NCBI GenBank assembly: GCA_033558025.1
Contig: JAUCEF010000014.1
Location: forward strand, 1,984,001-2,048,000
Length of the DNA: 64,000 bases
Direction: 5' to 3'
DNA from: Phytophthora sp. 'mugwort'
Lineage: Eukaryota > Oomycota > Peronosporomycetes > Peronosporales > Peronosporaceae
Both the position numbers and the translations under genes were made by a program. The notes under the pieces are model-generated. The model saw nothing but the letters and a program-made list of their open reading frames with translations. It searched no databases and was not told the origin of the DNA. This document shows, piece by piece, positions 11,502-20,941 of the stretch (positions are counted from its first letter, which is position 1; each line of letters starts with the position of its first letter).

Positions 11502-12563
11502 GGATGCAAGAGCATAGGCAGCAGATGTCATTGCTGGACTTTTCGGACATCCTACACAAAAGTTGCTTTCCTTTAGTTAAGCGTCCCGAGGATGAAATTT
11601 ATTTTGGCGTTCAAATGGTGAGAGGGAACAACCACTTAGGTTTGTATACTACTGGTCGTCGGAAACTGTGTTGTTATTCCTGTTGAGCGTGTATTTTAAG
11701 AGTAAAGATGCACAACGATAGGATCATCTGTATATAGACTCCGCCTCCCCCGTAGTCCGAGATCGTTTGAATTTCAGCTGCATCTACCCGAGCAGGCTAG
11801 CATGATTCGCTGGCTTACAATTAAGCTGAAGAAATACATCATTGCTTAATCTACTGAGCACCCTGTCATCACGCACTTAGAGACAGCTTAATAGACGACT
11901 ACAGCGCAATATCTCCCTTGGCGAAGCACTTTCAGCTACATCCTCATGAAGGTGGCGGTGCGACGATGATAGCCGGCGAATGTCCTTCAAGGTGGTGTCG
12001 TCCCGGTCGGCGGTATATGTTGACCTGGATTTGCGCTGAAGGAGCCGCCCGATAGTACCAACATCGGCGCAAACCAGCAGAAAGATGTGACCAGTTTTAA
12101 AGTTTAAAAAGTAGACTACTACAATTTCTCTACAAAGTTTGACTTGAACAAAATCGGCATATATTATACCAATAAGAATACAAACTCTGCATATATTCTA
12201 CTAATCGGATTACGGACTGACCTGAGCGGAAAGTACTCTCGCATACTGGCGCTACCAGTGACTTGCACGGGCCACCACGTTGAGCAAGTTTAACCCATCC
12301 AGCATCCCCTGTTGTCACTGTCCTCAAGTCATCAACCTGTAGAAGTTGGATGCCTCGTGTTTATCAGAAACGGAACGTCACCCCCTCCAAGCATGAGCGC
12401 TTGTCGCGTTTTTTCCCGGTACGAGGACGATTGACGCTGTATGGAAGTAGTACTAGCTTGATTGAGACCAAACGACAGTAACAGCAAGCGTGAATATAAC
12501 ACTTAACTTGATATTCACCGGGTAAATACACAACTTACCTTCCTACAACTCGGGCTAGGTGAC

Positions 12564-12565
<2 letters not shown>
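11502..12565. other. Unassigned, no gene seen
   Basis: About 1.06 kb separates the 3' LTR from the CT microsatellite. Only short frames occur and none resembles a known protein. It may hold the LTR-side remains of the mirrored element that follows, but no copy of the 10.84 kb LTR is present in either orientation. Confidence 0.5.

Positions 12566-12650
<85 letters not shown>
12566..12650 (+). repeat. (CT)n microsatellite, 85 bp
   Basis: An almost perfect CT dinucleotide run with one interruption (TTT at about 12610). Reading frames through it encode only Leu-Ser or Arg-Glu repeats and are not genes. Confidence 0.97.
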
Positions 12651-12652
<2 letters not shown>

Positions 12653-12659
12653 AGGACCG

Positions 12660-14110
12660 TGCGTCCTCTTTGACCTTGGCACGCCAGCCGCCATTCAGCT
12701 CGTCCATCTCCTTGACACCACTACCACTCGTGGGTATCCCCAGCGCAGGCGCCACACGCGCCGACCATCCTGCCATTCGTCCTTGCCGTCCAGCGCGATC
12801 CGTGTAAATGGCCCACGATCCCTCCAAAGGGGACCACGTAGACCGTCGCCAAACCTGACCTGGATTGGCGACATACTAAAACCAAGCCAGCAACACACAC
12901 GTGGTTATCGGTCTTGACACTAGATCCAGCGCACCCTTGCGTGTCAAATGCCCGTCGACCGTGGACCGTAGAGCAAGCCGGTGACCACCCCGAACAAGCC
13001 AATGCCCTCCGTCTGGATCGGACATCATCCCCGGCCGAAGCACGTTGTCTCCGACGAGCCTCACTCAGCACGGCAGGCATCTTCGACACGGCCGACCCCA
13101 TTTTAGCTCACAACTCGCGCTGCTCGGCCGCCCGCTGAGAGCGGGTTAGAACGGTACGCCGAGGTTTGTCTCCTCCACCGTCGAGGCGCCAATATGCCTC
13201 ATTAAGACGTTCAGCTTGCTCTTGTTATTCAACGGCCTTGCGCTACGACGCATATCCGTCGCCAGCCATCTTGAGCGGAGAACTTCCACAGGCGAACGCC
13301 TCGTACCACCGCCAATAGCGGCTAGTGAAGCACACCGCTAGGACGGTCATGTCGAAGCCAGCAAGGCTCGACTCACGACCAGACCGTCGTATTCGACCGT
13401 TCCTCACAACTCCCAGAATTGGTAAGTGATTGCTGCCATTTGGACGAAGCCCCAAGCAACATCGGCATGCCCACTCGATCAAATCATACGCGAACAACAC
13501 TCCGTAGAAAGAGGAATAGACCTCGCGTCTGCGAGACGGCCGTCCACACCGCTTGTCCGACGAGCCACACACGGCTAATCGTTCGCTTCCACTATCACTT
13601 CAGTCCTTTGACGTATTTCATTCACGACAGACATCAGCGTAAGTTCCACCGTATTCGGCAAGAAGACGCAGCAGTAAATCCTCCAGCCACTTGTAGATCA
13701 GCCGGCTCGATCCCCCTTAGTGCTCGCGACTTGCCATCAAAACGACCATAGGCGTCGCCACCAGAGCCTCGTAGATCTTTCACAGTCTGATCCGACGGGG
13801 TTGGTCATGCACAATCGGTCCCTTCACGTAATGTCAGTATCGGCAGACGAAAGACTGGGCGACGGCCCACTTGTATACAATAGGCTCGCCGCCGAGACCA
13901 TTGGGCGGTCAAGTCACGCATAGGCTCGGTGATCGTCCAGATCACGACGCTGCAGACAAAGCAGAGTAGCAGCTTCTGAAAAATCCGCAGGATACGTAAC
14001 CAGCCGACGCGGTTTCTTCTCCCAACGCGAGGCTCTGCTCGACTGCTCCGTAAACCAGCTCCCTTTTTTCAGAGGCAAATTTTCTAGTGACTAGCTCCAC
14101 AATGATGGTC
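12660..14110 (-). pseudogene. Diverged copy of gypsy ORF 'B', minus strand
   Basis: Minus-strand frames match the ORF at 9711-10887 in order. LVATPMVVLM followed by SRLIYKWLEDLL corresponds to LLVTPMIELT followed by LVSKWCDAIH. Near 13.35-13.0 kb, WRWYEAFACGSSPLKM and AERLNEAYWRLDGGDKP correspond to CRWFAYSRPSPLK and MERLAAAFWREDGDTGP. It is broken by several stops and frame changes. Together with the copy of ORF A and gag to its right it forms a mirror image of the left-hand gypsy 3' region. Confidence 0.5.
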
Positions 14111-14508
14111 CAGCACGGTCGAGGCAGCACCTGTCCAGCCGACTACAGTTTTGATGTAGCCGGCGTCCACCACAACCCAGACATGGAAGACCGTTATTGA
14201 CCGTTCTGGATAATTTCCATCCCGCCGACAGTTCCAGTTCAAAACACGCACTAACTGGTGGGCGACAGAATTTCGTAGAACCGTTCCCAACAGTGACATC
14301 GTAACGTACCCTGGTCTGGTGGGAGGGGACCGTGGTCAGAACGCACCAATCATGGAGAGGGCTTCGTTGAGTCCGAATCCTCTTTGGTCCGCATTCCGCC
14401 ACGAAGTCCCCGAGTCCTAGTTAAGAATGACAAATCCACCCACCAAAAACGAAGTCGACGAAGCACGAGGCGGCCATCGACCGACTGCTCGCGCCCTCGA
14501 CGAGGAGA

Positions 14509-15200
14509 TTAAGTCAAGCGACCCCGACCACTCCCTGTTGATGTGGTCGCCTTCTGGCCGACGATGCGAGAACGCTTCTCCGTAAACAGCGTTTCGTTGG
14601 GGACCGAAGCCCTCGACGACCTCGCCGTGCCCGCTCTCCGGGACCTGACCGTTGTGATGTTCCTGTCACCCCTGACACCATGACCAAGGTCGAGACTCAG
14701 ACTCACTCCATCTTCAGGGAATTGCTTGCTCTAATTCATTTCATCTATAGTTCCGCCGCGTGCAGCACGATCCGAAACAGGACCCCGCCCGCCAAGAAAC
14801 AGAAGGCCGTCGAGATGAAGACCACCGTTCCCACCGACTTTGACTTCTGCCTGCCCGATGATGTACCGGCGCAACTAAAGAAGGGCTTCGATCAGATCTT
14901 CCGACTGCAGCCAGCCTCGGCAAGGAACCGTTCCGCACTGCGTCCCCATGGAATGGACAGAGGGTCTGGTAGAACCCGAAGGCGCACAAGAACTGCATTG
15001 GCGTCTGTTGATGCGCTTGCGCCGTGTGTTCTTTGATTTGTTCTGTTTGCACCCACCACCAAGTCGGACGTTCGTTGCAAACTGAGGTCGTATGCCGTCC
15101 TCGCCCGAATGAAGTTCCTCAGCTACAACATCAAAGAGTTACGGTACTACGATTCCTTGGCAAAATACGAAAACGGCGCGCACGACACCCTCATGTGACT
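14509..15200 (+). pseudogene. Diverged copy of gypsy ORF 'A', plus strand
   Basis: At 15110-15196 the plus strand reads FLSYNIKELRYYDSLAKYEN and then GAHDTLM. It matches SSYNIEEFGYYGFLEKFENS and then AHDHL of the antisense ORF at 7.83-9.54 kb. Upstream, TASPWNGQRVW followed by NPKAHKNCIGVC parallels LAYPWRDPRAWYDPARHTWI. Frames change several times, so it is a relic. Confidence 0.5.
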
Positions 15201-15815
15201 AGGCGGCAGGGCGGCCAAACACTCGGTCGGCGCCAGACACGCCACCTGCCCCTCGCAAAAAGACCTCTGCATAAAAATACTGCGACGTGTTCGGGGCGGT
15301 ACATGTCCTTGGCCATTAGCCTCTCGCACGCCTCCGAAGCGGGACTCGCGTCCAACGTAGCAAGCATTCGCTTGTTGCGTAGACCTTGCCGGAACAAGTG
15401 ATAACGCATCTACGTCTTTGGGTCGTTCAACAACCCACAGAGATCCGACTTTCGGTCCCCTCACTATTGCGCTGACACTCCACGCCCTCTCTTCGCCGTT
15501 ATCAACCGTTCCCAGAGCTCGTCAGCTGTTCGACAGACAAACTGGTTATGGAATCGCAGCTTCAGAGTGTCAAACGGCAAGATGCTCTAGTTCCCCTCCC
15601 CTTCTCTCAGCCACTCGCCCTTTAATCTTCTGTCAAAAGACCAGTAGGGGAAGAAAGGTCTGGAAGTCTAAATGTATGAACTTCGAATATCTCCCAGAGG
15701 CCACGGACCTTTTCTGCGGTGGCCGATTCCGGGTAGAACATGGGTAACACCTTCACGGCATTCGAGACCAGGGCCGACAGGCCGAACGCATTCATTTTTC
15801 TGACGACAGGCATTG
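15191..15815 (-). pseudogene. gag: Gypsy gag fragment, minus strand
   Basis: Two minus-strand frames carry gag signatures. MNAFGLSALVSNAVKVLPMF followed by SATAEKVRGLWEIFEVH matches TQAVSDAAKVLPYFFADTTT followed by VEKARRFWEALEEN of the gag at 48.0-48.1 kb. MRYHLFRQGLRNKRMLATL and SEACERLMAKDMYRP match IRYQLLRRGLNNIRLMTIL and SEACEWLMAKDMYR at 48.4-48.5 kb. Gag is followed directly (on the minus strand) by ORF A and ORF B copies, so pol has been lost from this element. Confidence 0.65.
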
Positions 15816-17283
15816 CCGACCAAGATTCACCATTTGGACCGATTGTATGGGTGTTTCATTTACCGTTCCACGGGCAGCCGTTACAGTCGCACTTCGGACG
15901 GTAGTAGTGGGTCCTTTATTATGCCCACTACTCTTCCAAGGGCCCACCCCACTCGGGCCAGCATAGTAACTCTGGTCCGTAAGCGCGGGTTTCTACACCT
16001 TCTTCAGCGGCTGACCGTTCCTTCCGGGAAGGCTCAGGGTCCGGTTTCCTCACGCCACTCCAGCTCCAGGCAGCGGCCGCGCGGTCGGTCCGTCAGGCTT
16101 CAGGTCAAGAATACCGAGGAATGAAGCCACTCGGGCTCTTCTGGGGCGCTCCTTCCTGTTCATCCTCATCGAAGTGTTCGCCGTACCCATACTTCAGACA
16201 GCCTTCGGCGGCGTGTTCATGTTCCACGGTCTGGAACCGTTCCGTCCAGGCGGGCCGCTCCAACGCTATTCCTTCTTAAAGGCCAGCTCTTCCTTGACTT
16301 CGGACTTGATCTGAGGCTCAGTCACCTCTTCCGTCGTTCCCGACTCCGTCGTCACCGGTTATAGCCATCTTGCTACCGATTCTCGACGAGACTCGCCAGG
16401 AACCTTTTTCTTCACTCCTGTTGTTGACTCTGATCCGACCAGGCGGACTTCCTTTCACGATCCGTTCCTGTGACGGTTCTATTTTACCTCCTTAGCGCTT
16501 GGATCTTGCGCGTTTTCCCTGAGACTAGACTGGTCCTGCCAGACTTGTTTCTTTAACCCCTCGCACAGACACTGTTGCGGTTGTATCCGGGACCTTCACA
16601 CACTCGACTTCAGGCGAAACAGCCCTCCAATTTAAGGTTCAGCCACTTGACCACTGCTCCACAAACTTGTACAACTTCACAGTGAATTTCGTGTTGTATC
16701 TCCTATTCGTTGCACATCTTCCTCTATCGGATCTCTTCGATGGGGAGAATTGAATATATATATAACAGCACACAAAGATCATAACTTCATGGACGGAAGT
16801 GTTCGGCTTGCTGTTTATGGCGTGTTAGTCAACTTTCATTTGCAAACAATCCCGGTGTTCAACCACGATACTGCTGATGTGCAATTAGAACGGACTGTGA
16901 CGGTACTGTGTGTGTGTTTTCCCTCAATGGCGAAATAAATTGATTTGAGTGGCTTCTGACGATGAGGACACTATGCCTGGCCCTCATGACGATGCAGTTA
17001 CCTTGCTGGAGACAGAGGCCACACGTTATGTACTACGGGTCTGGCGCGTTGTCCATCAGATGGAACGCCGGATTTTCTGTAGTTGGAGATGGGGCCTTTG
17101 TTAAAACGACAAAGGATTTAATCGTTTCACCTTCGCCGCCAGAGAGAAATTGATCATGATGCTGCGAAAAAAACTGACTAGTATATTAGTCAGTACGCGG
17201 ACGTTGTATATTCGAGCATCTACTCAGTCGAGCATCTACTCAGTAGACATATATTTCATAATACTTAACAATAAATCACAAAA
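15816..17283. other. Decayed gypsy 5' region and intergenic DNA upstream of the membrane-protein gene
   Basis: The part to about 16.7 kb probably continues the minus-strand gag/leader relic (Ser, Thr and Glu-rich broken frames), but no domain can be named. From 16.7 kb base composition becomes more AT-rich and looks intergenic. An inverted repeat ACTGACTA...TAGTCAGT lies near 17173-17193. No gene is supported. Confidence 0.4.
17212..17243 (+). repeat. 16-bp direct repeat upstream of the membrane-protein gene
   Basis: TCGAGCATCTACTCAG occurs twice in immediate succession, 40 to 70 bases upstream of the ATG at 17284. It could be a local duplication or a regulatory repeat; nothing decides between these. 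Confidence 0.8.
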
Positions 17284-18570
17284 ATGGGTTTGTTAAATTT
17301 GTGTCCACCACAGCAAATGTATCTTGAAGCGGCGCAGCGTCTCTTAAAGATCCAAGTGGTATTCGCCAATCTTCCCGACGACCCCACCGCGTTCCTCTTG
17401 CCTCAGTCTATTGCTCGTGCTCATTGCAGTGACCATGAAGGCCATCGCAGCTCAGAATGTGCCGGAGACGGCGCGTCTGAACGACGTACTGGACGACCAA
17501 ACAGCGATCCCGAGGGTCTTCAGCCCCGAAAAAAAAAACATGAGGAGATCTCGAATACAGCTGGAGAGAGAGAAGAGGTCCTCATTGGGGACGTTGATGA
17601 AGAATTATTGGATGGAGAGGAAACTATCATCGCTGCAGTGCCCGTGAACGATCCGGACAACTTCGTCCCCATGGACGAACGCAGTGACGAGGTGGTGGAG
17701 CTGGTCAAGCAGTTCATGGAGCAGTATGAAGAAGAAGTGGGTCGTACAGCGCTCAAAGCCTCGGTGCTGCAGGTGCTAAAGGCCGAGAAGACGGAGTCTC
17801 GAGAGGAGGTGCACGAGATCGAGATCGGCACGGGACAGGGAGAAGAAAACAATTTAAAGTTGGTGGAGACCGACGTGAGTCAGCTCATTAGGGCCTTCCT
17901 GCTCGTGGACTATGGTTTCCAGACCAGTGTGATGGACTCCAAGAGGCCGTACGTGTCAGTCTTAAGGTTGACGTTGGACTGTGCCAATGATACGATCGCA
18001 GACGAACAAGATATGGAGTGCGACCTGCTGGAACATTTGGATCTGCCACGACACAAGGGAGAAGTCGGGAAGGCGATTCAACGCACGATTGCCGACGCTG
18101 CTCCAGCTTCATTCTTGGCGACTCATTCGCTCCATGTTAAGTATGATGCAGTGGAGCTGCAGGATATCGCGACAGATGAAGACGGGGGGATTGAGACCAT
18201 GACTTACGTGCGCTACCGTGTGGCGGACAGCAGTGGGAAGTTTGCTCATGACGACTGTATGGTGGTCATCCAGCAAGCTCGTGGAATCAACACACTGATG
18301 TACACCGACACGGTCTGTTTCGAGAGTGCGTCCAAGTCGGCAGTCATGGCAGCGTATGAGTATGCCTCGAACAATGTTCCTGTCGGTGCACTGATCTTCG
18401 CAGCGATCTGCGGAGCTCTTATCGCGGTCTTCGTCCTGTTCCGCCACCGTCGCAAGAAACAGCGCTTTGGCTACTCGTACGTCCGCTCCAAGGCGTCGCA
18501 CGTCCCCACACAAGGCGCTACTACTGGTGTCAAGTATGTCGATGCTGAGTCGCCAGCGATTGCCTGCTAA
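17284..18570 (+). CDS. Single-pass membrane protein, unknown function; N-terminus probably misread
   Basis: The 428-codon frame encodes an acidic ectodomain-like region, a membrane helix near the C-terminus (PVGALIFAAICGALIAVFVL), and a basic cytosolic tail (FRHRRKKQRFGYSYVR), the layout of a type I membrane protein. No catalytic motif is recognised. The N-terminal 80 residues are doubtful. In the next frame (about 17390-17525) lies a good signal peptide, SCLSLLLVLIAVTMKAIAAQ, followed by NVPETARLNDVLDD, and the two frames meet at a run of ten A (about 17529-17538). A one-base indel there, or an unrecognised intron, would give secretion signal plus ectodomain plus membrane helix. No ATG opens the signal-peptide frame upstream. 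The gene converges on the CysRS gene with 61 bases between stops. Confidence 0.6.
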   Translation: MGLLNLCPPQQMYLEAAQRLLKIQVVFANLPDDPTAFLLPQSIARAHCSDHEGHRSSECAGDGASERRTGRPNSDPEGLQPRKKKHEEISNTAGEREEVLIGDVDEELLDGEETIIAAVPVNDPDNFVPMDERSDEVVELVKQFMEQYEEEVGRTALKASVLQVLKAEKTESREEVHEIEIGTGQGEENNLKLVETDVSQLIRAFLLVDYGFQTSVMDSKRPYVSVLRLTLDCANDTIADEQDMECDLLEHLDLPRHKGEVGKAIQRTIADAAPASFLATHSLHVKYDAVELQDIATDEDGGIETMTYVRYRVADSSGKFAHDDCMVVIQQARGINTLMYTDTVCFESASKSAVMAAYEYASNNVPVGALIFAAICGALIAVFVLFRHRRKKQRFGYSYVRSKASHVPTQGATTGVKYVDAESPAIAC

Positions 18571-18631
18571 ACAAAACCAGGTCGAGTCGTTCGCTTGCCA
18601 GATTGAAACCGCGTTACATGTATATATTCAG

Positions 18632-20731
18632 CTACTGTTCATTGTTTCTAGCTTCCCAGTACTTTGTGTACGATTTCTCGTGCTTGGCCAGTTTCTTTGC
18701 GAGTTTCTTGTGTTGGCTCTTGCTGAGAGGCTCACCGTCCTCGTGTGTTGGGACCCCGTCAGTGTCAAGTGTGTAGCAGCGGTTAGCAAACTCCGGCGAT
18801 TTGTTGAAGAATTCCGAAGGAGCGACCTGCATGAGAGCCTCAAACGCCTGTTGCTTGCGCTTCAGAGCGTCTGCTGCCTTGTCTTCTGCTGTATTCGCTT
18901 TGTCATCTGACTCGGCTGTCTGCGCTTGAGCTGCCTTGCGCTCTGTAGCCGAGAGCAGCTTGAACACGGAGCGTCCAGGTGCAAGGTCCTCAATTAGGAT
19001 ACCCAAAGGAGCCAGTTCCTTGCTGCGCAACGTGTCACACAGCGCGAGAACGCGAGCATTGCCCGGTTGTTTAGCATCCCGCAGGGCTTCCTCTCGCACA
19101 GCAGCTCGGAATTTTAGTAAAGAGCGGAGCAGAGCTTCATGCTGGTCTCGACTGACCAGATCCTCACTTGCATTCGGTTGTTGCTGTGCTTGAGCTCGTC
19201 CAGGAGTAAATCGACGACGCATCATAGCCGAAAACTCAGCGTGAAGCCCGTCTAGTCCAAAGAGGTCGAGCATCTCCAGCACATAGTCCGTGAGTGAGAT
19301 CAGCACTTCATCTGGGGCTTCGGACTCGCCCCGTTGTGCCAACAAGTACGTGTTTCCGCGAGATACGAGGTCCAACACGAGAGATAGAGCCTGTGGAGTG
19401 TCCAAATCGTCCAGCAGCGCGTCATCAACCTGCGCTCGGGTCGCAAACAGTGCGTCCAGCAGCTCCAAGTCCAGTTGTTCGCAGCGTTTTGACTTGATTT
19501 GTGGCGTCTCAGCGCTACTGCTGCTCAAAATCTCGTGATCACTGCCGTATGCCATAACACTTCGAAAAAACCCTTTAAGACGATCCGCTAGAGCTTCGGC
19601 ATCACGCACACGGTCCTCCGAGTACACCAAGTTGGCGCGATACTTGAACTGGAGGCAAAAGAGCCGGAAATGATCCGCGGTATGTCCATCGGCTAGAAAT
19701 TCCCGGACCGAAATGAAATTCTTCAGCGACTTGGACATTTTCCTTCCGCGAATATACAAATGTCCAAAGTGTACAAAATGTTTGCACCACTCGTCGTCAT
19801 GTCCACACTGTGGTCCATGATTATGCGCTTCACACTGCGCAATCTCGTTGTTATGATGCGGGAACCGTAGATCTACTCCACCCGTGTGCACATCCACCTT
19901 GTCGCCCAGTACATGGTGCGTCATTGCCGAGCACTCAATATGCCATCCAGGCCGTCCCATCCCCCACGGTGACGGCCACGCCGGTTCATCTGGTTCTTTC
20001 GTTGTTTTCCACAGTGCAAAATCCCTCGGGTCTTTCTTCACTGTCTCCTCTTCCTCGAATACGTCGCGCTCCTCGACTGCAGCCATCGTTTCAGCCTGCA
20101 TTTGGTCGTCTTGCTGGGTCTGTCGTCTTGGATCCAATTTACCGTAACTATCTCCTAATTGCTGGGTATTAAAGTACACTCCGGAGCCGTCCACGGCCTC
20201 GTAAGCGAAGCCTTTGTCCTGGATCTCTTGGATGTATTTCACGATTTCTGGCAGGTGTTCGCTCACTCTGGTGACTGCAGTTGGACGCCTCACGTAGAGT
20301 ATGGCCATGTCTTCAAAAAACTGCTGCTCGTGCTCCCGCGCGAGGGTCTGGAAGCTCACGTTCTGCTCCTTGGCGCGCCGGATGATCTTGTCGTCGACGT
20401 CTGTCACGCCCATGACGAGCTGCACCTTGTAGCCGCCCGTGCGCTCTGCTACTCGGCGAAGAATATCCTGGGTTACGTACGCTCTCGCGTGACCCAGATG
20501 CGCCTTGTCGTACACTGTGGGGCCGCACGCGTACCATTTCAGTACATTTGGAGTGGCCGAGGTCTCTCGCGGAAATGGCTCGCACCGGCCCGAGAGCGCG
20601 TTAAACATCTTGAGATCTCTGGAGGTTGGATAAGGAGCGAATAGCGAGGTGGAGAGACATCGTAGAGCCAAGAGGGACGAGCGGGGACGCGGAGAGAGGC
20701 GTGTCAACGAGAGGTGATGCAGCAGCAGCAT
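18632..20731 (-). CDS. Cysteinyl-tRNA synthetase, probably dual cytosolic/mitochondrial
   Basis: A class I aminoacyl-tRNA synthetase that charges tRNA-Cys. Visible signatures are WYACGPTVYDKAHLGHARAY (HIGH box as HLGH, zinc-site Cys), WHIECSAM, DLRFPHHNNEIAQCEAHNHG, and KMSKSLKNF. The open frame extends to 20824, but I prefer the second ATG at 20731. From it the protein starts MLLLHHLSLTRLSPRPRSSL, an Arg-rich acid-free leader typical of mitochondrial import, and 699 residues follow. A third ATG at 20608 (MFNALSGRCEPF) would give the cytosolic enzyme, so one gene could supply both compartments by alternative starts. The C-terminus is an extended, Lys-rich tail common in eukaryotic CysRS. The frame is intact and the gene is probably functional. 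Confidence 0.95.
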   Translation of the reverse strand: MLLLHHLSLTRLSPRPRSSLLALRCLSTSLFAPYPTSRDLKMFNALSGRCEPFPRETSATPNVLKWYACGPTVYDKAHLGHARAYVTQDILRRVAERTGGYKVQLVMGVTDVDDKIIRRAKEQNVSFQTLAREHEQQFFEDMAILYVRRPTAVTRVSEHLPEIVKYIQEIQDKGFAYEAVDGSGVYFNTQQLGDSYGKLDPRRQTQQDDQMQAETMAAVEERDVFEEEETVKKDPRDFALWKTTKEPDEPAWPSPWGMGRPGWHIECSAMTHHVLGDKVDVHTGGVDLRFPHHNNEIAQCEAHNHGPQCGHDDEWCKHFVHFGHLYIRGRKMSKSLKNFISVREFLADGHTADHFRLFCLQFKYRANLVYSEDRVRDAEALADRLKGFFRSVMAYGSDHEILSSSSAETPQIKSKRCEQLDLELLDALFATRAQVDDALLDDLDTPQALSLVLDLVSRGNTYLLAQRGESEAPDEVLISLTDYVLEMLDLFGLDGLHAEFSAMMRRRFTPGRAQAQQQPNASEDLVSRDQHEALLRSLLKFRAAVREEALRDAKQPGNARVLALCDTLRSKELAPLGILIEDLAPGRSVFKLLSATERKAAQAQTAESDDKANTAEDKAADALKRKQQAFEALMQVAPSEFFNKSPEFANRCYTLDTDGVPTHEDGEPLSKSQHKKLAKKLAKHEKSYTKYWEARNNEQ

Positions 20732-20941
20732 ACCCTGACGTGTGTGGCTCCGATATGAGCTATTGGATGGTGATATTGGATTGGATATAATTTGGTGACC
20801 TGGACTCTTACAAATCAAGAGCATCCGGTTTCGCTCTTAGACACCATATTGAAGTGGTATACCGGTAATCCAAAAGTACATGTGTATGCATGTATACTTT
20901 CATAATAATGGGTATTCATAATAATGGGTATGTCTCCCCAG

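Noticed and set aside
12555..12827. Long frames of Arg-Glu (minus) and Leu-Ser (plus) through the CT repeat
   Set aside because: They arise from the dinucleotide microsatellite and have no protein-like sequence beyond it.
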